Assembly (NCBI GenBank): GCA_029204225.1
Contig: MU832267.1
Location: 16,262-80,261, forward strand
DNA: 64,000 nucleotides
Source: Diphasiastrum complanatum
Lineage: Eukaryota; Streptophyta; Lycopodiopsida; Lycopodiales; Lycopodiaceae
Direction of reading: 5' to 3'
Part shown: positions 1-12,756 of the stretch, one piece after another
Numbering within the stretch: position 1 is the stretch's first letter
How the letters are laid out: each line of letters starts with the position of its first letter
Program-made: the position numbers and the translations under genes
The notes under the pieces: generated by a model
Seen by the model: only the letters and a program-made list of their open reading frames with translations
Told to the model about the DNA's origin: nothing
The model's database searches: none

Positions 1-340
<340 letters not shown>

Positions 341-349
341 CTAAAACTT

Positions 350-620
350 TTGCATGTCACACCATCCATGACTTGATGGCTTTGCATGTCACACCATCCA
401 TGACTTGATGACTTTGCATGTCACATCATCCATAACTTTATGGTCATGCATGTCAGATTTCGGAGTTGCATGTCTGATTTGGGAACTTGCATGTATGAAA
501 TTGAAGCTTGCATGTTGGAATTGAAGCTTGCATGTCGGATTGGATTCATGCATGTCATGCCTACTGATGTCAAATGCCTATGCATGCTCTTTTCTTGATC
601 AGTAAGTCCTTGCATGTCAA
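350..620 (+). repeat. GCATGTC motif array with 32-bp then 20/21-bp spacing
   Basis: GCATGTC or a one-base variant begins at 352, 384, 416, 448, 468, 489, 510, 530, 550, 582 and 612. The first three units are near-identical 32-mers (GCATGTCACACCATCCATGA core), followed by five steps of 20 or 21 bp, then 32 and 30. All steps are close to two or three turns of B-DNA. Two sites extend to CATGCATG, the RY motif known to be bound by plant B3-domain factors. The array lies upstream of a retroelement PBS, so it may be an LTR enhancer. That role is inferred. Confidence 0.85.
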
Positions 621-773
621 AGGAACCACTTTTCTTGGTATAAGATTCTTTAAGATCCAAAATCCGTAACTTCTGTTCGATGTAAAGATCTAAGAAATCG
701 TATTCCCAAAACATTGTATATGTAATTGGCCTTGGGCCAATTGATCTTGCATAATTTCAAAAGAAAAATCCTT

Positions 774-871
774 GGGGGGGGGGGGGGGGGGTCCCCATCT
801 TGACCCCTCAGCAAGTCTCTTGAATGAATGATTTTGTGGTTGAATGTTAAAGTTCTTTTTTTTTTTTTTTT
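774..871. repeat. G18 and T16 homopolymer runs
   Basis: A run of 18 G at 774-791 and a run of 16 T at 856-871 lie between the GCATGTC array and the PBS. A G run this long can form a four-stranded structure and is also prone to sequencing or assembly length error. Confidence 0.9.
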
Positions 872-950
872 CAAGTTCTATACAACAGTGTCACACTTTC
901 TAAATTCAGGACTTTAGAAGTTAGTAGACCCTCACTTCAGGTTCACAATT

Positions 951-968
951 TGGTATCAGAGCCAAGGT
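951..968 (+). other. Primer-binding site of a + strand LTR retrotransposon
   Basis: TGGTATCAGAGCCAAGGT matches the usual plant PBS complementary to the 3' end of initiator Met tRNA. It follows TTCACAAT, so the 5' LTR should end at about 946-950. It marks the start of the internal region of the gypsy element whose pol lies at 1273-4143. Confidence 0.8.
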
Positions 969-1272
969 CTATTATTTTTCTTTCTTTGTGAAGTTGATGT
1001 GAGGGCCTTGTGTATTCATCCTTGAATCAAATGCCAATACACAGGACTTTGTATGTTTACTTTCGAATAGATTTTCCTTCTGTTTGAATTTCTTTTTTCT
1101 TACAAGATCTCTTTAATATTAGAGCTAATAGACTCCATTTGGGGGATCATCGAGAATTGGATCTCCAACTTGCTTTCTATTTCAGAGACAATACTTTGTT
1201 AATGCGAGCTTCTATCTTCCTTTTTGGAGAATGGCATTTCTCTGAATCTTCAGTCTATTCATACTTTTTGCC

Positions 1273-2640
1273 TTGAGTTTGAGTATTCCCACTATTCAAA
1301 CTCCAAAAGAAAAGACTCAACGCCTTTCCAAAGAACAAGTGCAGGCCTATCGCAAGGAAGGAAGATGCTTCAAGTGTGGGGAAAAGGGACACCTTTTCTT
1401 CAAATGTCCAATCAAAGATGCCAAATCTTCAAGTGCAGACAAGGGGAAGCAGGTGACCGTACAAAGCATTGAAGACACACAAAACCATGATCTCCTCAAG
1501 ACATGGGAACAAGTCCATAACAAACTCTGTCTAATTCTCTTTGATGCATGCTCCTCTCACAATTTCATTTCTTTTAAGCTTGCAAAAGAGATAGGAGTTG
1601 GTTCCTTCTCTGAATCTATGCTTAAGGCTAAACGTGCTTTTGTTGATGGTGATGCAAACATTTACCCGGTAATTGGAAAACTTAAGCTTCAAATCTCCGA
1701 CTACTATGAACCTATAGAATTCATGGTAGGTCCTTTACAGGGAGCAGATGTAATCTTAGACATGCCTTGGCACAAAATGCACAACCCTCTGGTGGACTAT
1801 AATAAGCATTTGATTTCATGGAAGCACAAGGGTAAAAATGTTAGTGTGCATGCAGGACAGTGTGGCAAAACAATCCCTTTGGTAAGCCATATTCACGTAT
1901 CAAAGGTACTAAAGAAAGCAGTATTTTCTTATTTGTTGTTTGTTCAAAGCATGGATGATGGTGTTGATGGAAATACGCATTCTTTGGACAGTAATAGAAA
2001 AGACTTTCTATTAAAGTATTCTTCTTGTTTTTCTGATGAACTACCAAAGTCCTTACCCCCTGAAAGTCCTGAAGATCATACGATAGACATTATTCTTGGA
2101 AGTTCCATACCCAATAGACCTCCCTATAGGGTAAGCCATTCTCAACAAGAAGAAATTTCTAAGCAAACTAATGATTTGTTAGAGAAAGGCCTTATAAAAC
2201 CTAGTAACTCCCCCTATTACTCTCCTGTACTTTTGGTACAAAAGAAAGATGGGAGTTTTAGGATGTGTGTGGACTATCGTGCTTTAAACAAGATTACAGT
2301 TAAGAACCGTTTTCCTATTCCAAGAATAGATGACATTATGGATAGGATAAATGAATCTTGTATCTTTAGTAGAATTGATTTGACAAGTGGATACCACCAG
2401 ATCAGAGTAGCACCCAAAGATGTTCATAAAACTGCTTTCAGGACTAACACTAGCCTTTATGAATTTTTAGTGGTACCATTTGGTCTTACTAATGCTCCCG
2501 CAACATTCAATAGAATGATGGAACGAATCTTTCAACCCCATAATCGTTTTGCAGGAACATTCTTTGATGATATCTTAGTCTTCAGTGTAAATGAAAAAGA
2601 ACATAAAAGACATCTAGATATCGTCTTTAGACCCCTTTAA
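1273..2640 (+). pseudogene. Gypsy gag C-terminus, protease and reverse transcriptase (broken)
   Basis: 455 codons are open. A CCHC zinc knuckle (C32, C35, H40, C45) is followed by a retropepsin-like region around residue 91, where the active-site triad expected as D-S/T-G reads D-A-C, which should abolish proteolysis. The RT palm and fingers follow, with the motifs VLLVQKKDGSFRMCVDYRALN, SRIDLTSGYHQI and FFDDILVFS; the last is the YxDD box with F at its first position and both Asp kept. The frame stops at 2638-2640, and the RT thumb resumes in another frame, which indicates a small indel. The ATG at 1273 is only the first Met of the open frame, since the gag upstream is deleted. Confidence 0.88.
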
Positions 2641-2659
2641 GAAAACTCACTTTTCATAA

Positions 2660-3675
2660 AAGGCAAGAGAAGCAAATTCTTTCTAGAAAAGATACACTTT
2701 CTAGGACACATGATTTCAAAGGAAGGAATCCAAATGGACCCTTCAAAGATTAAAGCCATTCAAGACTGGCCTAAACCAAGAAATATTCATGAAGTTCGGT
2801 CTTTCCTAGGCTTATGTTCCTATTATAGAAAGTTTATTCGCCATTTTGCTCATATAGCCTCACCACTACATGAACTCACTAAGAAGAGAGTAAAATTTCA
2901 TTGGTATAAGAAAGAGCAAAATGCCTTTGATAATCTGAAGCATGCACTTACCACTGGACCTGTTCTTATCATTCCCGACGTTCGTAAACCTTTCTTTGTG
3001 GAAGTGGATGCAAGTTTAGACTGTATTGGGGCAGTCTTAAACCAAGAAGGTCATGTTGTAGCCTTTGAAAGCATACGACTTCAAGGGGAAGAAGTACAGT
3101 ATGACATTTATGAAAAAGAACTTTTGACCATTATTCATGCCCTTAAGTTATGGAAGCACTATCTACTAGGAAATGATTTCCTAGATAAAACAGATCATCA
3201 AAGCCTTAGGTACTTTCTCACCCAGCAACTAATTCGAGAAAAACATCTAAAATGGGCTAACTACCTTAATACTTTCCATTTTCAGCTACTTCATCACCCA
3301 GGAAAGGACAATAAGGTCGCCGATGCATTATCAAGAATCCCCAAGGTCAACCATATTTCCCTAGCATATCATGAAGATTTCCTTCCTATGAAAAGTATGT
3401 ATGCTAGGGATTTTGACTTCCAGCATATTTTTGAAATACTTGAAAGAAACCAAAGTCATAAAGACTATGTTTTGAAAGAAGGATATTTATTCAAAGAAGA
3501 TAAGCTATGTATTCCTATAGCATTTAAAACCAAGATCCTTCAAGAAACCCATAGTCCTCCCTATGCAGGACATAGAGGAATCCCTTCAACTCTAGAAGCT
3601 CTGAAAAGATTCTTTTATTGGCCTACCATGCATCGAGACACAAGGCATTACATAAATGCATGTCTAGTTTGTTAA
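2660..3675 (+). pseudogene. Gypsy RT thumb, RNase H and integrase zinc finger (broken)
   Basis: It continues the preceding ORF in another frame. The thumb motif FLGHMISKEG and the connection motif RSFLGLCSYYRKFI lead into RNase H, with EVDASL, YEKELLTIIHAL, KTDHQSL and VADALSR marking the acidic catalytic positions. The integrase HHCC finger follows (HSPPYAGHRG to CLVC). The frame stops at TAA 3673-3675, directly after the second Cys of the finger. More stops follow before integrase resumes in the same frame at 3724. Confidence 0.88.
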
Positions 3676-3723
3676 CACAATAAAGATGAGTGAGGATTAA
3701 AAACTCCATGATTACTTCATCCT

Positions 3724-4143
3724 TTGCCTATTCCTGAAGCACCCTGGGAACATATTACCATGGACTTTATCTCTGGGTTCACTAAAACCAAAAATGGAAA
3801 TGAGATGATATGGACTATCATTGATAGATTTAGCAAACAGGCTCATTTTATTCCTTGTAAGAAAAAGCTTAAAGGACCCGAAGCTGCTCATTTGTTTATT
3901 CGCCATATCTTTAGGTTGCATGGACTACCCAAAAGTATAGTGTCGGATCGGGATACGAGATTTACTAGCAACTTTTGGAGAGCCCTTTTTGATAATCTAG
4001 GAACAACCCTTAAATTCTCTTCTTCCTTGTACCCCCAGACTGATGGTCAAAGTGAAATTACTAATCGAACCATCATAGATTTGTTGAGAAATTATGTAAG
4101 TGATCAGAAGACTCACTATCTCACTAGAACTCCATTAGTTTGA
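3724..4143 (+). pseudogene. Gypsy integrase catalytic core (truncated)
   Basis: This shows the DDE core: MDFISGF carries the first Asp, SDRDTRFTS the second, and TDGQSEITNR the Glu. It is in the same frame as the RNase H segment and separated from it by stops. It ends within about 20 residues of the Glu, where the retroelement similarity ends. There is no sign of the GPY/F module or a chromodomain, so the clade cannot be set from the C-terminus. Confidence 0.85.
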
Positions 4144-4146
4144 GGC

Positions 4147-6290
4147 CTATTGACTATTCAAACTCAACATAAATGAGCTAAAATGATTAGGCCTACCCTC
4201 CACACGTGGGACCATGCTCCACACATGTAAGATTTACATATGTACATGAAATTGCAAAAACTATCAAGCTAAATTTTGCATATTCTTCACATAAATCCCT
4301 TGCTCTGATTGAGAGAAGACTTTGTCTTAATTTTACCCATAAAGGTCTTGTTACTTGGGAGCACATCATAAATTTCATTTACTCCCTCGTCTTGACCCAA
4401 CTCAGGGTAGATTTTGGCCTCTCTCCCTCTATGAATCCCACTTCCTTTCTTTTGCCTTCTCTCACAGTGACATTGGCCCCCTCTCCACCTCCCCTACTAC
4501 TAATTGCGATAGCAAATGGATCTTTAAGGCTCTTGACAAGATTGAAAATATTACCTAATCTTTTGTCTACTCTGCTTCTTAAAATAGTATATATTCTTAG
4601 GCCTTATTAACTTTGTAAAGTCTATCTGTAAGTTGAAAATGCATATTGGCCTCAAAATTGCCAAATAAACTCAACTTGACTAAACAAAACTAGTTGATAT
4701 TTTTTACAATGCTTTTTGGCAATGCATTAGAATAATAACTTTGTGGAACATCTGGCTTGAAAAGAATAGCAGGGAGTTTGGGAACAGTGACTTTGTCATC
4801 TCCCCCCTACTTCTTTTCAAAGAGGCCGAAAAACATTTGCTTATTTGAGCTTTTGCTTGTACTTTTGTAAAAAGTCCTTAATCCATGGTTAATTTTCTAC
4901 GAGAAAAAAAAAATGAAAACTTGCATTTTTTCAAAGCTTCTTTGTAGATTAAATGCGCATAATCACTATGCTACATAAAATCTATTCAAATTGATAGGAG
5001 AATATTATAAAATCTCAACATATATGCTTAGTATTCGTAAATAAAAAGTTGTTTCCTTTAAAATGTAAGTCTCTTATCCAAGATCAATACATATGACACT
5101 AAGACTTTTTGGGCCATAAATGGATCTTAGAAGATCCACACGAGTAATTATGTACTTGCTTAACAATCTATCAAAAAACTAGTCATCAAAATCTTGATCT
5201 AGATTGGCAATTTGACAAACAACAGGCATTGATAATCAAATCATTAAACAAAGGCATAGATCCGAGTTGGCACATGTGAAGAGTAGCCTGCTGTACGGCC
5301 TGAGAACAATGTTTGAATTACTTGAAGTCTTGGTTTCAATTGGATCAATGGAAATCAATGTACATGGAGAGCAAACTCGAGATTGCCAATGAGCTCCAAA
5401 AATAATCTATCTTCTCACTATGGGAGCTTGGAATACATAGCAAAACTCACTTCCTTTGTAAAGTTGGGTGAGTTCCTAGCATGTAATTGTAAAAGTACTG
5501 TACTTTAGGACCATAAAGGGATCTACAAAAGATCCACAAGAGTGATTGGATGCTTGCTTAACAATCTATCAAAAAACTAGACACAAAAAAGTTGATCTAG
5601 ATTGGCAATTTGACAAACAACAAGCATTAACAATCAAAAGCATTGATAAACATTGAAATCCGAGCCCACACGTGTGTAATACAGGCTGTAGTACGGCCTT
5701 AAACCTGAGAAACAAGTAGAAATTGATTTGGTTTCATTCGGATCACAAAAACTCAATGTACATAGTGAACTAGCTTGAGATTGCCAATGAGCTCCAAAAA
5801 TTTTCTATCTTCTCACTATGGAGAGAGGGAATACATAGCAAATTCGACTTCCTTCTTGAAGTTAGGTGGATTTCCAGCATGTAATAAGGAAGTTAACTCA
5901 CTCTCCTTGACCTAAAATGAAACCCTAGTCTATTTCCTAGAGTTATGCTTGGTAGGTAGCTAGTTGGTCAAATTTTCACCTTAAACTTAGGTGTAGGTCC
6001 TATAAAGTAGGGATGACCACCAAATAGACATGACCAACTCTCTTGACTTGACCTAACCTACATTAGGATGGGTTTCCCATGTGGCATCATGGCCTCACAT
6101 GTGTGGGACCCACTTGTGTACACAATTTACACTATTCTACATGGTTTTTGATCAAGCTAGATTTGCCAATTTTTGGTAATTCTTCACAGTAATAAGGAAG
6201 TTAACTCATCCTTTTTCCCTAAAATGAAATCCTAGCCTATTTCCTAGAGTCATGCTTCGTAGATAGCTAGTTGGTCAAAATTTCATCATA
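4147..6290. repeat. LTR-like diverged direct repeats
   Basis: Three sets of direct repeats lie here. About 5110-5480 is repeated at about 5510-5880 (offset 398 bp; shared core TTGATCTAGATTGGCAATTT). 5881-5980 is repeated at 6189-6290 (offset 308; shared TATTTCCTAGAGT). 4190-4290 resembles 6070-6200 (shared ATCAAGCTA, CACATGTG and TTCTTCACA elements). They have no coding content and look like overlapping LTR or leader pieces of the copia families in the window. I could not fix element boundaries. Confidence 0.55.
4310..4912 (+). mobile_element. Probable LINE 3' end fragment with poly(A)
   Basis: One + strand frame near 4725-4800 reads LWNIWLEKNSREFGNSDFV, which resembles the WxIWxERNxRxF motif at the C-terminus of plant L1-type ORF2 proteins (zf-RVT region). 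About 80 bases further on there is an A10 run (4902-4911), consistent with a 5'-truncated LINE and its tail. The upstream part is too degraded to place. A decayed pol of another kind is possible. Confidence 0.45.
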
Positions 6291-6347
6291 AATCAGGAAG
6301 ATAAGGAGATTGTATCTTGCTTTTTGGAAAGCCATGATACTACTCTA

Positions 6348-6600
6348 TCACATAGAAAGGTGGCAAATGCACTTACTGACTCTCCTATCAACTTTGTCAC
6401 CTGCAAAATCTAAGTCACTATAGGCTCTTAAGCCAAGGTTAGTCCCTCTATACAATATGCCAAAATTCTTAGTAGATGAAATATATCTAAGAACTCTTTT
6501 GGCCATCTTCCATTGTGAAACTAAAGGACTTTTCATGAATTGGCTTAACTTTCCAACACTATAACTAAGATCAGGTCTAGTTATAGTTAAATATGTCGTA
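6348..6600 (-). pseudogene. Ty1/copia RT-RNase H fragment
   Basis: The - strand frame carries TRPDLSYSVGKLSQFM, then an RYI motif and YSDLDFAGD. This is the standard copia junction between the RT thumb and RNase H (TRPDI..AV..LS, then Y.D.DWAG). Only about 85 residues remain. The + strand edge at about 6600 joins unrelated sequence, so this is a separate fragment from the copia pol that begins about 120 bases further on. Confidence 0.75.
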
Positions 6601-6719
6601 AAATCGCGTGTGGGCGTGAGCGGCAGCGGAAGCTTGACGATTGAGTGTGGTGTGTAGGAATGGAAACGCAACAGTTAGTAGCAGAATTATTCAAGTAGAA
6701 GAAGCCATACAGAATGCGC

Positions 6720-8420
6720 AAATGAACGACACAAATAGAGCCTTTGTGAAGTAATTTGCTGCCATGTAATTTGTTCTACATAAAACTAGTTCTACTTCCT
6801 TGTTGTGCACTTTCTCTCTAAGGTAATGATACCTGATTTCTATATGTTTGCTTCAAGAGTGAAATCTCGAATTGAGAGATAGCGCTATTGGGCTTTGATT
6901 GTCACAATAGATTGTTGTAGGAAGTGTTTGTGCAAGGTTCAGGTCTGCAAGCAGTTGCCTTAGCCAAATCGCCTCTTTGGTTGCATTGGTGACAACTATG
7001 TATTCAAATTCCGTTGATGATAATGCAGTTGAGGTCTGCTTCCGGCTGTTCTATGAGATTGGGCCTTGGTTGTATAGAAATACAAATCCAGAAGTTGATT
7101 ATCGGGTGTCGACATCTCCTGCCCAATCCGCATCTGTGTAGGCTTCAAGGTGTTGGCAGTTTGGCTGCCTCCATAGCAGATGCTGAGAGTTGTTGTTGCT
7201 TGGATGTACTTCATGACCTTTGTTAGTGCTTTCCAATGAGCTACGCTTGGATTTGACAAAAATTGGCTGAGTGTACTGATCGAATATGCAAGGTCTAGTC
7301 GCGTGCAGATCATTGCGTACATCAGTGAGCCGATGATGGATTGACATGGGTAGTGCTTCATCTCCTCCTTTTTTGTCTCAGTTTGAGGAGATTGTTCCTT
7401 TGATAACTTTAGTCCAGGGTAGAGTGGAAAGAGATTGGGTTTGCAGTTGGCCATTCCATACTTTTCCAGCACGTTGTTGAGATATCGTTGCTGACTGATA
7501 AAGATCAGTCTGTTGGGTTGATCTCGTTGAATTTGGATTCCGAGACAATAGTGGGCTAGACCCATGTCGGTCATCTTGTAATCCTGGGCCAGCATGCATT
7601 TTGTATCCTTCATTAGATTCAGATTATTACTGAATAAAAGTGTATAATCTACGTAGAGAGTGATGATGATGAACTAATCTGATACAGACTTGAAATAGAC
7701 ATTCAAGTCTACTGAGTTTGGAATGAAACGCATTGATCTTCTAGAACCAAGCTCTGGGTGACTATTTCAGCCCGTAGAGTGCCTTGTGGATTTTGATACA
7801 AGGTGTTGTTGCTTGCCGTTGAGTTCGTATCCCTCTGGCTACGTCATGTAGATGTCCTCTTCGATGGTGCCATTGAGGAAAGCGGTCTGGACATCCATCT
7901 GGTGGACTTCAAGGTCTGTCGCGGCTGCAAAAGAGAGGAGTAGGTGGATCGACGCATGTTTGACTACTGGGCTGAAGGTTTCTGAGTAATCCAGATCTGG
8001 AATCTGGGAAAAGCCTTTGGCAACTAGCCTGGCCTTGTAACGATTTAGTCTTCCTTCAGCATCATACTTTGCATTGAATATCCATTTGCATGGAATTGGT
8101 TTCTGGTCCTTTGGCAACTCAGTGAGTGTCCATGTTTGATTCTCCATAAGAGAATTAAATTTGGTGTCCATCGTTACTTTCCACTAATCAGCATCAGGTG
8201 TAGACATCGCCTCATCAACTGTGTTTGGTTCCTGCATGAAGTAGCAGGCCGGATCATCCATAAATCTGGATGGAGGCTGTCTGGACACCTTCTGGGTTGA
8301 ACTTTGGTCCTCTGATGTGGGTTGACTCGTTGAGGTTCTGAATCATTGCTTGAGTCAGCATCGAGATTCTGTAGTTGACTCTCTGGATTGGAATTGACTG
8401 GTTGCTCGATCATGTTATTG
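6720..8420 (-). pseudogene. Ty1/copia pol: linker, RT and RNase H (broken)
   Basis: Read on -, a linker (8413-8174) is followed by the RT start at 8171 (KPIPCKWIFNAKYDAEG, ARLVAKGFSQ, QMDVQTAFLNG). RT continues through a frame change with the YVDD box altered to YVDY near 7655, then AHYCLGIQIQR and the TRLDLAYSISTLSQFL region (7613-7000). RNase H traces (IWLRQLL, SKHIEIRYHYLRE, FTKAL) run to about 6720. At least three frame changes and several stops make it non-functional. Integrase, protease and gag are absent upstream. Confidence 0.85.
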
Positions 8421-9534
8421 GAATCTCTAAGTCTATTTTATTTATCAATCATGTTGTTGCATTTTTGGTCTTGAAACTTTTTTCTTTTACATAGATACTA
8501 AAAAGACCATAAGTTAAGGTATGCAATTTTGGATAAATTAGTGACACATCAAAAGTATTGTATGTATTAATACTTGTATATGTTTCTAGGCTTGATAAAA
8601 AAAAAATTATTTAAAAAGAAAAAAGTATTTTGATCCCCAAAACATTGCAGGTTGTCATTCATAGATGTATATGCAATTTTATATTTGCAAGTAGTAATGT
8701 ACTTCAAGCACAATGCTCATGGCTTCCATGGTCAACATATATGTTTCAATCTCCATGAATAATTATTGATTGTGAACATGGCAAACTCATGAAAGGGCTA
8801 GATCTTGTATGAGAAATATTATGTACTTAGTAGCACACTTTATAGTTTCATTTGGACAAAAGATATAGCATGAGCAAAGGGAAATTATTGTGGTGGGATG
8901 TTGGGATCCATATTCTAATGTTTTTGGAGTTGTTTTGGTAGGTATATTTATGTAACTGCTCCATTTTAAATGCATTATAATTTGACATGAACAATGGTAG
9001 CTTGAATAGTGATGAAAATAATAAAAAATCAATTAGTGCACATCATGGATGTCCTTTTGTGGGGGCAAAAGGGAAAAATTTCAACTACCATATCATGAAT
9101 GATTCTTCAAAGAAATATCTTGTCATGATTCTTGCCAATCAATCTAATGAAAATGAAGAGAAACAATGACACAACTCTTTCCTTTTTATGAAATCAAACA
9201 TGAATAAATTATTAGAATGACAATAATAATCTTATCCAATTCCACCATAAAAAAAATGATGGTATAAGTCTCAAAAGGTCATGGTTATTATGTTGAAAAT
9301 GATTACTACAATTAAAATATAAACCCTTAAAACTTTCATCATGTAAACATCACCTTCCTATAAGGCATCATATGAGGATTTAGTTATTATTATTGGGAAT
9401 GTCCACATATTGGCAAAACATGTAAATGCTTTGTTAAAATATATTGTCTATATCATGTAGATCAACTACTCATTACTAGACATTTTTTACAACAATCATA
9501 ATTATTACTTATACACACAAATATGTACATTTGT

Positions 9535-9557
9535 ACACACACACACACACACACACA
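9535..9557. repeat. (AC)n microsatellite
   Basis: About 11 AC units in an AT-rich context. Confidence 0.9.
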
Positions 9558-10507
9558 TCATACACAAGACATCTCAACACATTGACATGCCATGCCTTTC
9601 CACAATATAGATTATGTGCACAAAGCCCATTAGACCACTGCTTACTATGTCCTCATTAGCATGCTGGTGCGTGAGCTTGAGATTGGGTATGGAAGTCCAC
9701 CAAACCTAGCTCTTAGTTTCCTTGCTACCTTGTGGAGGCCATGTTATTATCATATCATTTTTTCACAAACAAACACAAAAAGTAACTTATATATGGCAAC
9801 TTGATACAACCATGAAAAGTTGTTTCACAAACTTGGATATCAAGGAAACATTTTATTGAAGATATCAATCTTTCATGGACACAGAGAAAAATAATGGTAA
9901 AATACAAATCACATATCAACTAACTAAAGTTGTGTGTGTTCCATTCTTGCTAATAGGTTCATGGTGGGCCTTCTTTTAGGTCTCAATGTCCCACAACATT
10001 TTCCCAATTATTTGTTAACAAATAAACGTCAATCCAATAAAGTGTAATGGTGCAAATTATAGAGGTTCTAATTTCTTGATATGACTTGTCGACCAAGCTT
10101 AAACTGATGACCTTCACCACAAACCAACAATTCTCCAAGATTGAACCATGTCTTCAAATGGAATACAATACTTGATGCTTTGAAAATGTAAGAAAGAAAT
10201 TGCACTCTCAAATGACTAGGACTTGATATTTCTTTAGTTGATGTGGGATATCATGACCTTCTAGATGACTTCTTTTGAATAACAAATCAACTAGAGCAAG
10301 CATATTTAACTTTTTTGTGTTTAGAAACTCAACCCATTTGCTCTCTCATTTGTTTGTTTTATAATTTTTGAAAGATATTTTTGATTTCATAATAATTTGT
10401 ATATACTTAATAATTCTTGAAGAAAATTCTAGTTCCATATCCACTTAATACTTGTATAAGGCATAGAAAAAAATGAATTTGAGTTTTACATCATTAGTCT
10501 AAAATTA

Positions 10508-10509
<2 letters not shown>

Positions 10510-10582
<73 letters not shown>
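10510..10582. repeat. (TC)n microsatellite, about 36 units
   Basis: An uninterrupted CT/TC run of about 73 bp in gene-free sequence. Confidence 0.95.
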
Positions 10583-10585
<3 letters not shown>

Positions 10586-12756
10586 CTGAGTTTTAGTCCG
10601 ATCTATCATCTAGCACCTATCACCTAACAATAAAAATACTAATAATGGTTTATATCACAAGTGACTACTCCATAAATAGAAGCAGTATTCTCAAACCACA
10701 TAAGCATTGATCTTGTTCATTTTATTTTAAATTCTCCTATTTACCATTTGATGTATCAGTAGAGACACTTTTAAAAATCATTTTTCCCTTGATTATCAAA
10801 TATCTTTATGATGGTTTCTAGGTAAAGAGATACAATGAAGGAGTAATGTCGTTGTAGAGGCCTACTCTACAATACTTTGTTTAGGTTATCACTTTTAAGA
10901 TTTATTTTATAAGACTTCTACTTTATGTTTTATGCAAAAACTCATCAAACTAAGAAATGTATCAAATTAGTAGAGTCTGCATATCAAGTCAAGTTAGATA
11001 GCTATCTCAATATGAAATGTTGTCCTTCTAATAACTTTAGTTTGTCATAATATGTTAAGGAATTAGACAAGCATTTATGCTAAAATTTGGATGGTGACAA
11101 GAGGAAGAAGACACGCTTGTAGTAAATGTATAGTTGTGTCACACACTAGCCAACAAGAGGCTCAAGAGAATAATTTTTATTCCATAAGCATATTGAGAAA
11201 CTTGAAAGCACTACACATAAGAATAGATTCCAAAATGCATGAGTGTCCCTTGGTACCAACTTTTGGAGTCCTAATTATAATTGGCATGTGGCTAGAAGGA
11301 TAGCCTGTAGCTTGAGCACTCAAATTGTCAAGTTATTTTTTTTCAAAATGGTATTGATGTTGACATTCTACAATCCTTGACTAGTGGGGGATGAAAGATG
11401 GAGGAGTTGTTTGAAGCCACACTTTATGAAAAAATGGCTTGGTGCTTGTCATGGGAAAGTGTTGGATGCAATTGTGTACCATCAAGAACCCATATAGTAG
11501 CTAATAAAGGACCAACAAGATTCAATCTATTTTATAGCTAGATGGAAGCATTTGAATTGGATGATAATAAGAATTTATCTCAAGATGTGTTAATGTCCTT
11601 TGGTACCTATTCATTAAAGGTCCCTCATTCTACTTGGGAGGTCATTAGGAGACTAAGTTGGAGCCCAAGCACTTTTCTTAGAAAAAACAAGGACATATAG
11701 ACTTTAGAGCATTGGGTGACATTGTAATCAAATGGGTGAGAAAGAGAGAAGACTATTTGAGACAAGGAGAATGAGAGACTTTCAATGCAAACAAGTACTA
11801 TGTGTCGATTTTAAAACTATATTGGACTTGACTATGTGGCAAAGCAAAGTCTTAAGCTACATCAAAATATATTCATAAAACTCAAAATAAGGCTATATAA
11901 ATGGAAAGTGCAATACAACACCTAGATTAACACTAAAGAGAAAATTGTTCATAGAATAAGCTTTCAAATAATTAGAAAAAAAATGGCTAGTACTCTTTTT
12001 GCGAGGTGAGAGAGTGAGGACATACAACAAATCTAGCTACACCATTAGAAAGTCAATTTAAAAAAAAAAAAAAAGACAAATAGAAAAAATTAGATTGTTT
12101 TTTTGTGAGTTATGCGAGTTTCATTCTACCATGGTTCCAATTGATTATATAGCACATGGCATGCCATGTAACATTAACTACATTTTGTCTCCATTTGCAA
12201 GAAGATGCTGACTAAATACAAAAATTTGAATGTATTTCAATGTATACAAGCACGTCGCTTATGAGGACCTCAACGTGAGACAACTTTGGAAGTGACATTG
12301 GTTGTCTCATAATAATCCTCTCAATGTTTCTTGATAGGTCTAACAATCTCTAGCACATCTTCCGTCTATATGGTATTGTGTCCATTTTTCTTTTTTTCTT
12401 TTTTGTCATGTATTCAAATTAGCTTTTCATTTTCCAATACCACAAAAGGTTGTGATGCCATAGCATGAGCCACTGTATCATGTGAATCATTCACAACAAT
12501 TCAACTATCTCAAGTACAACAAATTGATTAGTGTATTTGATAATGCAAGGACCAAACTATGTAGTCTATATAGCAATTCAGGTATCAAACCATCATTGAC
12601 ATGAACCATATCCACTTTTAAGATATTAAATTGTATTTTTGTGGATACATTATAGATTTAATAGGTTGAAAAGTTCAAATTATAAAATAGAAAAGATATT
12701 TTGACACATTTAAGAACCGAATTATGAGTAAAACCATTATTTCAGAATATTTTTTA

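Larger units (their letters stand above)
951..4143 (+). mobile_element. Decayed Ty3/gypsy LTR retrotransposon (internal region)
   Basis: From the PBS the order is a gag C-terminus with CCHC knuckle, aspartic protease, reverse transcriptase, RNase H and integrase, the Ty3/gypsy order. The main gag domain is missing: only about 300 bp separate the PBS from the zinc-knuckle ORF. Integrase breaks off after its catalytic Glu region at about 4143, where unrelated sequence begins, so the integrase C-terminus, polypurine tract and 3' LTR are absent. One frameshift (about 2630-2640) and several in-frame stops (near 3673-3715) show it is no longer functional. Confidence 0.9.

Noticed and set aside
350-620. 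CRISPR-like array because of regular repeat spacing
   Set aside because: Units are short, diverge progressively and lack unique spacers of constant length. The context is a eukaryotic retroelement.
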